In this document: positions 1 through 8,310 of the stretch, piece after piece
How positions within the stretch are numbered: position 1 is the stretch's first letter
How the letters are laid out: each line of letters opens with the position of its first letter
NCBI GenBank assembly: GCA_008690995.1
Contig: VRMN01000038.1
Location: 1-20,740 of the forward strand
Direction: 5' to 3'
Origin: Porphyridium purpureum
Taxonomy: Eukaryota > Rhodophyta > Bangiophyceae > Porphyridiales > Porphyridiaceae
DNA length: 20,740 nt
The notes under the pieces: model-generated
The model's input: the letters and a program-made list of their open reading frames with translations, nothing else
Database searches by the model: none
What the model was told of the DNA's origin: nothing
Translations under genes and position numbers: made by a program

Positions 1-319
1 AACCCTAGAGTAACCCTAGAGTAACCCTAGAGTAACCCTAGAGTGTAACCCTAGAGTAACCCTAGAGTAACCCTAGAGTAACCCTAGAGTGTAACCCTAG
101 AGTAACCCTAGAGTAACCCTAGAGTAACCCTAGAGTAACCCTAGAGTAACCCTAGAGTAACCCTAGAGTAACCCTAGAGTAACCCTAGAGTAACCCTAGA
201 GTAACCCTAGAGTAACCCTAGAGTAACCCTAGAGTAACCCTAGAGTAACCCTAGAGTAACCCTAGAGTAACCCTAGAGTAACCCTAGAGTAACCCTAGAG
301 TAACCCTAACCCTAACCCC
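1..319. repeat. Telomere, 11-bp variant repeat
   Basis: The tract is 27 head-to-tail units: 25 copies of AACCCTAGAGT and two 13-base variants ending in GTGT (34-46 and 80-92). It then switches to plain hexamers, AACCCT, AACCCT, AACCCC (302-319), directly against unique sequence at 320. The G-rich strand would read ACTCTAGGGTT, that is, a canonical TTAGGG-type core plus five extra bases. The C-rich strand reads left to right, so the chromosome end is at the left. The near-perfect regularity indicates recent synthesis, most simply by telomerase with a long template. The same 11-mer recurs as short seams deeper in the window, which supports it being this organism's true telomeric repeat. Confidence 0.95.
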
Positions 320-3300
320 GACAGCTCCTACTCGACCTCCGACTCTGGGGATGACTGGCTGCCCCAGCGTGAGCGAGCAGGCCAGCCATCAGATGACCAC
401 GGACAGCGGCCGCAGAGTCGCGGCGGCCTAGCACGGCCCCGGACACCGCAATATCCGTGCCCGGAGCCGCGTTGCCCGTTTGCGAGCAGCTCCATGGCCC
501 ACGTCGGCCGCCACTGGGGGCGCGAGCATCCCACGATCATGCCACCGGCGGACGTGTGGGGCGCGCTGGAACTGCGCAGAAACAAATGCGGGCTGGCGGT
601 GCCACGAACCCAGGCTGACTCGGCATGTCAGTGCGGACCATGTACGACCGCGAAGCCCAAGTGCCCAGTCTGTGACACTCGCCTCGACCTTCGGTCCTCG
701 CAGGTGCGCCACTTCTCGCGCCACTCTGCAGCGCAGGTCCGCGCCGTCCCGCCCGCGGTTCTGCGCACGCTGGGCGTTGGCCAGCGAGCGTGCGGCAAGA
801 TTTGCGAGGTCAACTCGCTGAACCACCCGCATGCCATCTCGCGATGCCTGGACCCAGTGCTTTGTGGCTCGGGCCTCACCCATGCCCAGACGCTGGCTGT
901 CCGGCGCAACCGCGCAGCAGATGACCTGACTGGGCTCGACGACGTGTTTGCGCAACTCCGCAACTCTCCCTCGGAGTTTTTCGGTGCCGCCTCCATCCAT
1001 ACACTCGTCCGTTTTGTCGATGCGGTTTTGGCAATGCAGGTCAGAACATGGAAGCGGGTGCCGCAGCGGCTCAGTGCCACGGTGGCGCTCGAGCTCGCAG
1101 CCATGCTGGAGGACTTGGCGCGGGCGCCGTCGGAACTGGAGCAAGTGCGCGCTCTGAGCCGGCTGTGGACGTTCCCGACATTGGTTCTGTGCCTGCCGCC
1201 CGGGCGACAGCCGTCCCGCGCACGAGCGGCCTTCTTGGTGGACCGACTCCACAAGTGGCGCGCGGACAGCATCACTGAGCTTGTTTCGGCCGTCCCGGTA
1301 GACGCTGCTTTGCCAACGGGTACGCTGACTCCAGACCTGCTCGCAAAGCAGGTTCAGAAGCACATGCGCGCGCACCACATTGGGGCTGCCGCGCGTCTTC
1401 TCGAGTCCAGCGGCATTCATCAGGTCACTGATGACGTGCTTGCCAAGCTGCGCGCGCTGCATCCGTCAGCCGCCGACACCAGCTCACTGCGCCACGATGC
1501 GCACGGGCCTGGTCAAGACTCCGCATCCGCAGCTGACGTTCCTTGGGAGGGCGACGACATTCGTCAGCTCATCCTCGCCATTCCCCACACCAGCGGGAGC
1601 GGTCCGTCCCGCTGGTCGGCAAGTCTGCTGCACCAAGTGCTTCAGACCGAGGTGGCCGGCTCCAAGGTCCAAGTGGCTCTGCTGCGAGTGTCGCAGGCGC
1701 TCGTTCGTCGTGGCTTCGAGGGCCAGGCCGGAGCGCTCTGGAACCACGCCCGCCTTATTCCTTTGCGCAAGAAGGATGGCGGCGTGCGACCCATCGCGGT
1801 GGGTGAGGTGCTTCGTCGCGCGCTCGGCAAGCTTGCGCTCCGCTGCCTAGGTCAAGCTGCCGTGGACAGCCTGCTTCCGCTGCAGTTCGGCGTAGGCCGC
1901 AAGTCGGGCCTCGAGGCCGCCATCATGGGTACCCGCATGGCCGTGCTCGAGCCAACGCAGTCCGAGCCCGTAGCGGCCCTGAAAGTTGACCTGGCGAACG
2001 CTTTCAACACGGTCAGTCGCCACACGCTGCTCCGCTTGGTGCACGCGCGCTTTCCCGAGTTGTGGCCGCTGGTGCGGTCAACTTACTCAACACCTTCTCC
2101 TCTTCGGCTCGGGACCCAAATGCTGTACAGCGCTCGGGGCGTGCAGCAAGGGGACCCGCTTGGCCCGCTCTTGTTTTCGTTGGTCCTGCAAAACGTCTTG
2201 GCCCAGTTCTCGGCGCCGCAGGTGCACCAAGTATGGTACTTGGACGACGGCTGTGTCGTCGGCACGCCAGCGCACTTGGCTGCATTCCTTCTGGCCTTCG
2301 AGCACGACGCGCAGGCCCATGGCCTGGCGATCAATCGCGCAAAGACCGAGTTTATCTTGACGGGCACGATGACGCGCAGCGATGTGCCGGACGGCCTGCA
2401 AGACTTGCTCGTCACTTCGTGGTCCGAGGCGGAGCTTCTCGGTGTGCCCCTGGACGCGACCGGTGCAGGCCGTGCACTGGCGCCCATCGCGCGTCTCTCT
2501 CGCAAGGTCCTCGACCTGGCTCGCACCGTGTCCGAGTTGCCGTGCTCCGAAGAGGCGTTTCACCTCCTCCGCGGCAGCGTGGGCCCGCGCCGCCTCGCGC
2601 ACCTGACGCGCACCATGCCGGCCGATGTGATCCGTGCGGAGCTCGCTTCCTTTGACGAAGGCTGGCGGCACTGCGTCGCACGCACAGTCGGGACTGCGCC
2701 GGCGGACTGCCTCGACGGCACCGACGTCCGACCCGAGTGGCGCTTGCCCTTGTCAATGGGGGGCCTCGGCCTGACCGCGCTCACCGACGTTGCTCCGTTC
2801 GCGTTCGCGGCAGGCAGCCGTGCAGCCGCGCGTGCCTTGGACCAGGTACCCGATGATGTGGTGCCACCCACTTTGGTGCGCTGGGATGCTCGGTTCCACA
2901 GCGACCAGGCGGCTCTGGCTTGTCTCCCAGCGCCGGTCGCCGCTGACGATGCGCCTCCCGGAACACTCCTGTCGTCCCAGACGCAGAGTTGCCGTCGCTT
3001 TTTCCGCAAAATGCAGACAGACTGGCTCTCTGACCAAGGCACCACGACGTGGGAGTTCCACCGAAGGCACGGCATCTCCGCTCCGTTTGCGCTGGCTTGG
3101 CTGAGCATGCCGAGCGCTATACCTCTGGCAGGTCACGCGACTCGGATGCGGCCGCACGTGTGGCAAGCTGCGGTGCGCCACATGCTCGGGCTCCCGACGC
3201 GCCTGGCCCAGTTTGCTTCGCAGACTCGGTGCCCGGCCATTTCGGCCACGACCGGTGCCATTTGTGGCGAGCGCCTGGACGCTCTGGGCCGGCACGCGCT

Positions 3301-3919
3301 CGCTTGTGTGTTCGGGCCCTCGCGCTACGGGCGCCACGAACGCGTGGCAGAAGCGCTCCGGGACTTTGCCCACGCGGCGGGTCTGGTGACCGTGCGCGAG
3401 CCCGCGGTGTGCGACACCAGCACGGCTCGGCGGCCGTACGACGTACTGATTGGCACGACCGGCGTCGACGTCTCGGTCGTCCTGCCGGACAAGGCAGGTG
3501 CGCGGCGCACGCCCGGCTCCGCCATTCGTATCAAGACTGCGGCCAAGCTGTCGGCCTACACCTTCGCTCGTGTCGGCTCGTCCGCCCGCTGGCAGTCAGC
3601 GCCACGGCTCACTCTTGCCGCGGTAGCTCCGACCGCTCCCGCTGGTGCTGGACATCTTTATGCCTGGGCGACGATGCCCGACCTTCCTGGCCTTCGCTCG
3701 CGGGTCATTCCAGATGGCCAAGCAGCCGTGGCGCGGCCAAGCCTCGATGATTCTCCATCGGCCCTTTCCCCTGGCTGTCTCGGTCGGCAGCCGAGGCCGT
3801 GTGCTTCTGCATTCGGCACCCGCCATCCCTGTGGCGGGACTGCAATGGCTCTTCGGGCCTCCGCTCCTGGCGCCCACACCATGTCTCTCGACATTGGCCA
3901 CTGTCCCGGACAGCGGTAA
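320..3919 (+). CDS. LINE protein: C2H2 finger, reverse transcriptase, CCHC, RLE (5' partial)
   Basis: This protein makes the element's cDNA at a nicked target. The frame is open from the telomere junction. The first ATG (494) lies inside a C2H2 zinc finger (CPEPRC at 458-475, then H-x3-H ending HP), so the true start is lost or upstream. Numbered from that ATG, the next block is a Cys-rich segment ACQCGPC (622-642). The RT begins at about residue 421 (LIPLRKKDGGVRPI). Motif A is VDLANAF (D499), then QQGDPLGPLLFSL (residue 551 on), then YLDDG (D584, D585). The CCHC knuckle has Cys codons at 3230, 3263 and 3305 and His at 3293. The endonuclease follows as RRPYDVLI...DVSV (D983, D992). After about 3540-3625 the protein stops matching copy B, whose C-terminus is instead matched by another frame (from 3625: LVLDIFMPGRRCPTF, later PLAVSV). 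The last roughly 100 residues are therefore probably out of frame and the protein inactive. Confidence 0.88.
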   Translation, partial: DSSYSTSDSGDDWLPQRERAGQPSDDHGQRPQSRGGLARPRTPQYPCPEPRCPFASSSMAHVGRHWGREHPTIMPPADVWGALELRRNKCGLAVPRTQADSACQCGPCTTAKPKCPVCDTRLDLRSSQVRHFSRHSAAQVRAVPPAVLRTLGVGQRACGKICEVNSLNHPHAISRCLDPVLCGSGLTHAQTLAVRRNRAADDLTGLDDVFAQLRNSPSEFFGAASIHTLVRFVDAVLAMQVRTWKRVPQRLSATVALELAAMLEDLARAPSELEQVRALSRLWTFPTLVLCLPPGRQPSRARAAFLVDRLHKWRADSITELVSAVPVDAALPTGTLTPDLLAKQVQKHMRAHHIGAAARLLESSGIHQVTDDVLAKLRALHPSAADTSSLRHDAHGPGQDSASAADVPWEGDDIRQLILAIPHTSGSGPSRWSASLLHQVLQTEVAGSKVQVALLRVSQALVRRGFEGQAGALWNHARLIPLRKKDGGVRPIAVGEVLRRALGKLALRCLGQAAVDSLLPLQFGVGRKSGLEAAIMGTRMAVLEPTQSEPVAALKVDLANAFNTVSRHTLLRLVHARFPELWPLVRSTYSTPSPLRLGTQMLYSARGVQQGDPLGPLLFSLVLQNVLAQFSAPQVHQVWYLDDGCVVGTPAHLAAFLLAFEHDAQAHGLAINRAKTEFILTGTMTRSDVPDGLQDLLVTSWSEAELLGVPLDATGAGRALAPIARLSRKVLDLARTVSELPCSEEAFHLLRGSVGPRRLAHLTRTMPADVIRAELASFDEGWRHCVARTVGTAPADCLDGTDVRPEWRLPLSMGGLGLTALTDVAPFAFAAGSRAAARALDQVPDDVVPPTLVRWDARFHSDQAALACLPAPVAADDAPPGTLLSSQTQSCRRFFRKMQTDWLSDQGTTTWEFHRRHGISAPFALAWLSMPSAIPLAGHATRMRPHVWQAAVRHMLGLPTRLAQFASQTRCPAISATTGAICGERLDALGRHALACVFGPSRYGRHERVAEALRDFAHAAGLVTVREPAVCDTSTARRPYDVLIGTTGVDVSVVLPDKAGARRTPGSAIRIKTAAKLSAYTFARVGSSARWQSAPRLTLAAVAPTAPAGAGHLYAWATMPDLPGLRSRVIPDGQAAVARPSLDDSPSALSPGCLGRQPRPCASAFGTRHPCGGTAMALRASAPGAHTMSLDIGHCPGQR

Positions 3920-3970
3920 TGCATTAGATTTTGCGGTTTATTTTTAGGTTAAGGATCCGACAGTAAAATC
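320..3970 (+). mobile_element. RLE-type non-LTR retrotransposon, copy A, 5'-truncated at telomere
   Basis: This LINE has a zinc finger, reverse transcriptase, CCHC knuckle and restriction-like endonuclease, the layout of the R2/CRE/NeSL/Utopia group. Its 5' end is missing: the reading frame is already open at the telomere junction. The 3' end is not sharply defined. After the stop at 3919 there are about 50 AT-rich bases, then GTAACCAAGAGAGT (3971-3984), which resembles a degraded telomeric repeat, then a minisatellite. Protein comparison by eye with copies B and D shows clear homology but a different subfamily. Confidence 0.9.
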
Positions 3971-3980
3971 GTAACCAAGA

Positions 3981-4272
3981 GAGTGTTCTGTGGTCTCCTG
4001 TAGTGTTCTGTGGTCTCCAGTAGTGTCCAGCGGCTTTTCGTAGTGTTCTGTGGTCTTCTGTAGTGTTCTGTGGTCTCCTGTAGTGTTCTGTGGTCTCCAG
4101 TAGTGTCCAGCGGCTTTTCGTAGTGTTCTGTGGTCTTCTGTAGTGTTCTGTGGTCTCCTGTAGTGTTCTGTGGTCTCCAGTAGTGTCCAGCGGCTTTTCG
4201 TAGTGTTCTGTGGTCTTCTGTAGTGTTCTGTGGTCTCCTGTAGTGTTCTGTGGTCTCCTGTAGTGTTCAGTA
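3981..4272. repeat. 20-bp minisatellite with 80-bp higher-order unit
   Basis: Strict 20-base units begin at 3981 and run to 4260, with a partial unit after. Four unit types alternate: A (ending CTCCTG), B (ending CTCCAG), C (TAGTGTCCAGCGGCTTTTCG) and D (ending CTTCTG). The order ABCD occurs three times (3981-4060, 4061-4140, 4141-4220), followed by A, A. The nearly identical 80-bp blocks show recent amplification by unequal exchange. The antisense frame open through this array is only a reading of the repeat. Confidence 0.95.
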
Positions 4273-4299
4273 AGTGACAATCAATTAAAAACACCCGCT
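4273..4299. repeat. Left terminal inverted repeat
   Basis: This 27-base end is the exact reverse complement of 5627-5653. It sits directly after the minisatellite fragment TAGTGTTCAGTA. Confidence 0.93.
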
Positions 4300-4741
4300 G
4301 TTTTGCATATTTTCTATGAAAATAGGTAATTTTAGAATAAAATTGAAGAAGGTCGACCTTTCGGTGACCGTGCGAGCGTCCAAACGATTAAAAACAGTGC
4401 AGTCAAACACACATTCCAGGGGTCATAGAGCATGGACATGAGCGCGCGGCGCGGTTTCATCAGGAGCACAGCAATGTCTTTCAGTGGACAAGAGCCCAGC
4501 ATGATTGGTGGCGTGGTTACGGAGGAATGCATGATGCGGGTGATCACGAACTGACCATTGAGTTTTTGCTCCGTTGCATTAGTACAAAGGTATTTGAATA
4601 GCCTCAAAACGGAAAGCAAATGGAGGCCCGATCAGAATGACGCAAGAATAACATCCAAACCGCACCTAAAGCTTGAAAATGTCCCAAAGCAAGGCCTTCT
4701 TTTGCTGCGCTTTTTAACTTGCACAGAACTCTAATCAGCAT

Positions 4742-5372
4742 GTGCCGAGCCAATTTCAGCGCAACGCACCAGACTTGGAACCAGAAATAAGCGCACGTGC
4801 GAGACGAAGACGACCATACCAGCTTTGGAGAACTGTCATGGACACACACAAAATGAATGAGTTGTTTTTACTGCTGAAAACAGAGAAAAACTTGCAAGTG
4901 TTATTTACGGACCTAAAAGGCTCGAATTGGAGGGTTCTGATGGTGTCCTCTTCTCTTAGGGAGGGTCAGAGCTTATCCCAGTCAACCATTTCATCTGTAC
5001 GTTTGGTGCACACAGCTTGATAACTTGGGAGTGCCAACCACACCCGAAAATTTAGACTTCTCCTTCGCATGCGACTATCGTATCCCTATTGAGAGGGGCG
5101 CAAGAAGCGTGAACATGTTGGACAGATTTCGGGTGAATATGAGAGCCGTAAAAAAGCTCAGTTGCTTCATGTTTATGTTGCTCTATGTAGCTTGCCTCAA
5201 GGCAGAGCAAACCGGGTACCGATTGAAAAGCAAATATGTGGAAGCTAGAGATAGTCCTGCGCTCCCGCGAGACTTGGATTCAATTGACCATGTTCGGAGA
5301 CATGTAATAGGCCACGTTTACGGTGAATTCCAGCAGTTTTATAGCGTGAAAGAGCTGCGAACGGCAGATTAG
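4742..5372 (+). pseudogene. Possible transposase remnant inside the TIR element
   Basis: Two open stretches in different frames (4742-5020, 92 residues; 5025-5372, 115 residues) follow each other on the plus strand inside the TIR element. The first contains TVMDTHKMNELFLLLK, which loosely recalls the VMDNFFTS...L segment of piggyBac-type transposases. The second contains SVNMLDRFRVNMRAVKKL followed by a hydrophobic stretch, which loosely recalls the later GVDxxDQ...KKW segment. The order is right, but each match is weak and no complete catalytic domain is visible. PiggyBac elements insert at TTAA, which the ends here do not show. The second frame opens with TTG rather than ATG. This could equally be noncoding. 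Confidence 0.25.
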
Positions 5373-5626
5373 GACGCCCTGGCGAAAATGGAGGGCTCCT
5401 GCGTCACAGGCTCGCGTGACAGTGTGTCAAAGGGACTCGTTGGAAAGGTCTTGGGCCAAGGAAGGACGTGGCGCTTTCAGAACTCGCTTCTACCCTTCAC
5501 TGCTGCGGTAAACTCTCTGAACTTGCTCTGTTTTTAATCGTTTGTCACTTTCCCTTCGCGCGTAAAATCTCTACTTCAACGAGTTTATACTAAATTTACC
5601 ATGTTTTGTTATAAAAGGTAACGACT

Positions 5627-5653
5627 AGCGGGTGTTTTTAATTGATTGTCACT
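5627..5653. repeat. Right terminal inverted repeat
   Basis: This is the exact reverse complement of 4273-4299. The minisatellite resumes in phase a few bases later at 5659. Confidence 0.93.
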
Positions 5654-6015
5654 TGCTGTAGTGTTCTGTGGTCTCCTGTAGTGTTCTGTGGTCTCCTGTA
5701 GTGTTCTGTGGTCTCCTGTAGTGTTCTGTGATCTCCAGTAGTGTCCAGCGGCTTTTTGTAATGTTCTGTGGCTTTCAGTAGTGTTCTGTGGCTTTCAGTG
5801 GTGTTCTGTGGTCTTCTGTAGTGTTCTGTGGCTTTCGGTAGTGTTCTGTGGCTTTCAGTAGTGTTCTCTGGTCTTCTGTAGTGTTCTGTGGTCTTCCGCA
5901 GTGTTCACAGGTCTTCAGTAGTGTTCAGTGGTGTTCAGCAGTGTTCAGTGGTGTTCAGCAGTGTTCAGCAGTGTTCAGCAGTGTTCAGTGGTGTTCAGCA
6001 GTGTTCTATGAGCTC
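5654..6015. repeat. Continuation of the 20-bp minisatellite, diverging into 10-bp units
   Basis: The array restarts at 5659 with three A-type units, then B-, C- and D-like units, keeping a strict 20-base period to about 6010. Units become progressively different: CTTTCAG endings first, then (C/T)AGTGTTCAG half-units of 10 bases from about 5919. Beyond 6016 there are only degenerate traces (TGCTCACTCG-like) to about 6090. Together with 3981-4272 this was one array before the TIR element inserted. Confidence 0.92.
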
Positions 6016-6639
6016 ACCCGTGCTCACTCGTGCTCACTCGTACTCACCCGCACGCAGCCGTGCTCACCGGTGCTTATGCTCACGGGCGTTCACCCCTTGC
6101 GCAGCCATCGCGCCTGTATTTGTGCACACTGCCTTTATCAATTTGGTAACGAGTGCATAAGTTTTATTGCTCTCTTCCTGGTGCTTGCTCCATGGCCTTG
6201 CGCCACCACTATCCGTAGAGATTGTCCTCGCACAAGCTGACTGACCCATTAGAATAAGAAGCGCCCAACTCGCACTACGCCCATACGCCTCCCTATCGGG
6301 CGGTATTACTTGGCCACTCGATCGCCGAGCGCTTGTCTTTTGGCAGACCGCCCTGCCCGCTGTCACAACAAGCGCTCAAACGAAACGGCGCCCGCGAGTC
6401 ACCGTGATCCGCGACCTTGCGGAAGAGCTCGACCGCTTTGCGTGTGTCCTTAGGAGATCGCCATCACTACGTTCGTCACAAACGCCCAACGTAGCCTGCG
6501 CGGCTGCAAGTCCCTGTTCTGCGGCTTTGCGACACGCCTCAACCACCTCGCAATCGCCCTAGCGCAGCCGGCCGCAAGCTTCGCTCGCTACAGACATGGC
6601 TCAGCCTGACCTGCGCATACATCTCCGAAGTGCGCCGCC
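6016..6639. other. Spacer without recognisable gene
   Basis: The segment opens with degenerate copies of a GTGCTCACTCG-like motif, then about 500 bases of mixed composition. Open frames on both strands are short, do not resemble known proteins and lack repeat or motif support. Confidence 0.5.
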
Positions 6640-7065
6640 TGGCTCTACCACATCAGCGCTTCCGCACGTCCTTGTCGTCCTCGGCAATCCGACCAAGTTG
6701 CTGTTCTTTTGCAGTGTCGCAGCGTGCTTGCTCGGCGGCGCCATCGCATAGCGCAGCCAAATCTCGTGCCTCAACGCGCGCCTGCTCCGTAGCAGTGGCG
6801 CGTTGTTGGACAACATCTCGCACCTGCTCATGGCGCGTGTGCTCCGCGGCAACGGCGCGTTATCCAGCAAGATCTCGACACTCACCCGTACGGCGCGCTT
6901 GCTCGGCGGCAGCGGCGCAAAGTGTGGCCAAAGCTCGCGCGTTCTCGTGTCGAGCGTGCTCGGCAGCGTCGGCGTATTGTGCGGCCAAAGCTCACGCGTT
7001 CTCGTGTCGAGCGTGCTCGGCAGCGGCGGCCTCTTCTTCACGCCGCCGCGCTCAAGCACGCTTTA
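6640..7065 (-). pseudogene. Decayed repeat gene, 19-residue coiled-coil units
   Basis: A 57-bp unit is repeated about six times, clearest at 6721-7040. In one minus-strand frame the units read as 19-residue blocks such as AAEHARHENARALAAQYAD, AAEQARRTGECRDLAG and ATEQARVEARDLAALCDG, ending with DTAKEQQLGRIAEDDK. The spacing of Ala and Leu with Glu, Arg and Gln is typical of a long alpha-helical coiled coil. Stop codons interrupt this frame twice within the repeats and again at both ends, so it is not functional as it stands. The plus-strand frame through the same repeats (RACSAAAAQSVAKARAFSC) is open but reads as Ala/Cys/Ser/Arg-rich shadow sequence. The protein family is unknown. The uninterrupted parent gene, if it exists, should be elsewhere in the genome. 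Confidence 0.55.
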
Positions 7066-7094
7066 CCGGATCCCATCGAGTCCCACCACTTGCG

Positions 7095-7290
7095 CCCGTC
7101 CGCGCCCATCCCCACCCACCACCCGTGCCCGCGAGCGCCGGCCGCGCGCCGCGCCCACCGCGCCCACCGCGCCCTGCGCCCACCGCGCGCGCCGCGCCGC
7201 CGCGCGCACCGCGCCCACGCGCCCGCGCTCGCCCCACGCCGGCGGCACTCCTCGCTCCCTCGCCGCCCGCACAGCGCGCCGACCGCTCAA
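7095..7290. repeat. GC-rich low-complexity tract
   Basis: The tract consists of imperfect CCGCGCCCAC-like repeats, almost entirely G and C, and adjoins the decayed coiled-coil repeat. Open frames here reflect composition only. Confidence 0.75.
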
Positions 7291-7299
7291 CGGGCACTG

Positions 7300-7680
7300 G
7301 TTTTTCAGCGCCAACTGAACACGCACTTTATCACATTTCAATGCCTTTTTTCTATGCTCAAACACACTATCAAAATACTACTGTTTTACTATGCTCTAGG
7401 ATTCGTTTTTCTATGCTAAATTCCTCATCCTAAAACACTGCCATTTACCCATGAAAAGTCAACTTTGGACACAAAATTCGACAGTAAAATGTTTTCACAT
7501 TAAAACAGCATCATTTTACAGTAACTCAGCACAACTTCGGACTTCGGACAATCTACTCTACTTTACTTTTCACCCGCATCACTCGCGAGTAACCTGGTGG
7601 TGATCTATCGCAAGCAGTGGACGAGCTGAGTGGAGTGTTCGCGCGAGCGGCTGCACGTCGTGTGGGAACCAGCGATTGAG
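7300..7680. other. AT-rich spacer
   Basis: About 280 bases rich in A and T (TTTTTCTATGCT twice, ATTTTACAGTAA), then a mixed stretch leading into the 33-bp array. No coding or RNA gene is seen. Confidence 0.5.
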
Positions 7681-7878
7681 GCAGTGCGACGCTGCGTAGC
7701 GGTCAGGGCACCGGCAGTGCGACGCTGCGTAGCGGTCAGGGCACCGGCAGTGCAACGCTGCATCGCGGTCAGGGCACCGGCAGTGCGACGCTGCATCGCG
7801 GTCAGGGCACCGGCAGTGCGACGCTGCATAGCGACCAGGGCAGAGGCACTGCGACGCTGCATAGCGGCCAGAGCAGAG
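7681..7878. repeat. 33-bp minisatellite, six units
   Basis: Six 33-base units start at 7681, 7714, 7747, 7780, 7813 and 7846, followed by a partial unit. Each begins GCAGTGCGACGCTGC or a near variant. As the unit is a multiple of three, all frames stay in phase, e.g. plus-strand AVRRCIAVRAP (11 residues) and minus-strand MQRRTAGALTA. No start context or flanking domain favours one reading, so I treat it as a minisatellite and not a gene. Confidence 0.9.
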
Positions 7879-8004
7879 GCACTGCCGGCTCGGAGCACCG
7901 CCTGCTCGGGCATGCATGACCGCTGGAGATGGGTGTTCTGAGAGACTGGAGAACGGTTTGCGTATTGCCATGACTTGACAGTGGGTCTGATGATGGTGAC
8001 GGAC

Positions 8005-8310
8005 CTACAGAGCAGACGAAGAGTGTTCAAGCAGCGGGAACATCAAATTGCGCTTCTCGTACCTGGTTGACCGGCTTTCTGACAGCTCCATGCCGAAAGT
8101 GATGAGCTTGGCATGTTCTGCACGGCGGGTCGTGTCAGAACGCAATCGCACACTGCTGCGAATATCGTACTCACATGCGACAGTTGCCGGAGCGTGACTC
8201 CAAGTCGTACGCAGAAAGATGTCTTCGTGAGAGCAAGCAATAAACAAGTTCTCGCGCACCAGTCAAGGCTTATCTTCGGGCCACCGCACTTGCTCCAAGT
8301 GCTGTAATGT
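8005..8310 (-). pseudogene. Possible gene remnant downstream of the helicase
   Basis: A minus-strand frame reads HLEQVRWPEDKP, a stop codon, then LVRENLFIACSHEDIFLRTT and on to MELSESRSTRYEKRNLMFPL before ending at 8005. The mixed, charged composition looks protein-like and continues in the same frame across the single stop, suggesting a degraded exon or gene end. The open part from 8259 to 8005 codes for 84 residues. I recognise no family. It may be noncoding. Confidence 0.3.

Larger units (their letters stand above)
4273..5653. mobile_element. 1.38-kb DNA transposon with perfect 27-bp terminal inverted repeats
   Basis: The segment splits the 20-bp minisatellite. Its ends (4273-4299 and 5627-5653) are perfect inverted repeats beginning AGTGACAATCAATTAAAAAC. 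The match can be extended outward as CAGTAAGTGAC on the left and CAGCAAGTGAC on the right. The direct repeat CTGTAGTGTT flanks both sides and could hide a 7-10 bp target duplication; the repetitive target makes its length ambiguous. An inner repeat, AAACGATTAAAAACAG, is present near each end in inverted orientation (about 4382-4397 and 5528-5544). The interior is AT-richer than the neighbours. No intact transposase is visible, so it is non-autonomous or decayed. The superfamily is not determined. Confidence 0.82.

Noticed and set aside
428-1462. Long antisense and alternative open frames across LINE A, B and D
   Set aside because: They are shadows of GC-rich coding sequence: no motifs, Arg/Ala/Pro-rich composition, and the plus-strand frame carries all recognisable domains.
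3981-4272. CRISPR-like regularity
   Set aside because: Units are contiguous with no unique spacers, and the setting is a eukaryotic chromosome end.
3924-4294. Antisense open frames with repeated TTGDHRTLQETTEHY
   Set aside because: They are translations of the 20-bp minisatellite. A 20-base period rotates through the three frames and needs no selection to stay open.
4273-5653. The TIR segment as one end of a larger virus-like element
   Set aside because: Both perfect ends are present only 1.38 kb apart, with no polymerase, integrase or capsid-like sequence between them.
6630-7433. 267-residue plus-strand ORF as a gene
   Set aside because: It spans the 57-bp repeat and the GC-rich tract, has repeat-driven Ala/Cys/Ser composition and then Pro/Arg low complexity. 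The antisense reading is more protein-like.
7605-8030. 141-residue minus-strand ORF over the 33-bp array
   Set aside because: A 33-base unit without stops leaves every frame open. There is no domain or distinctive start.
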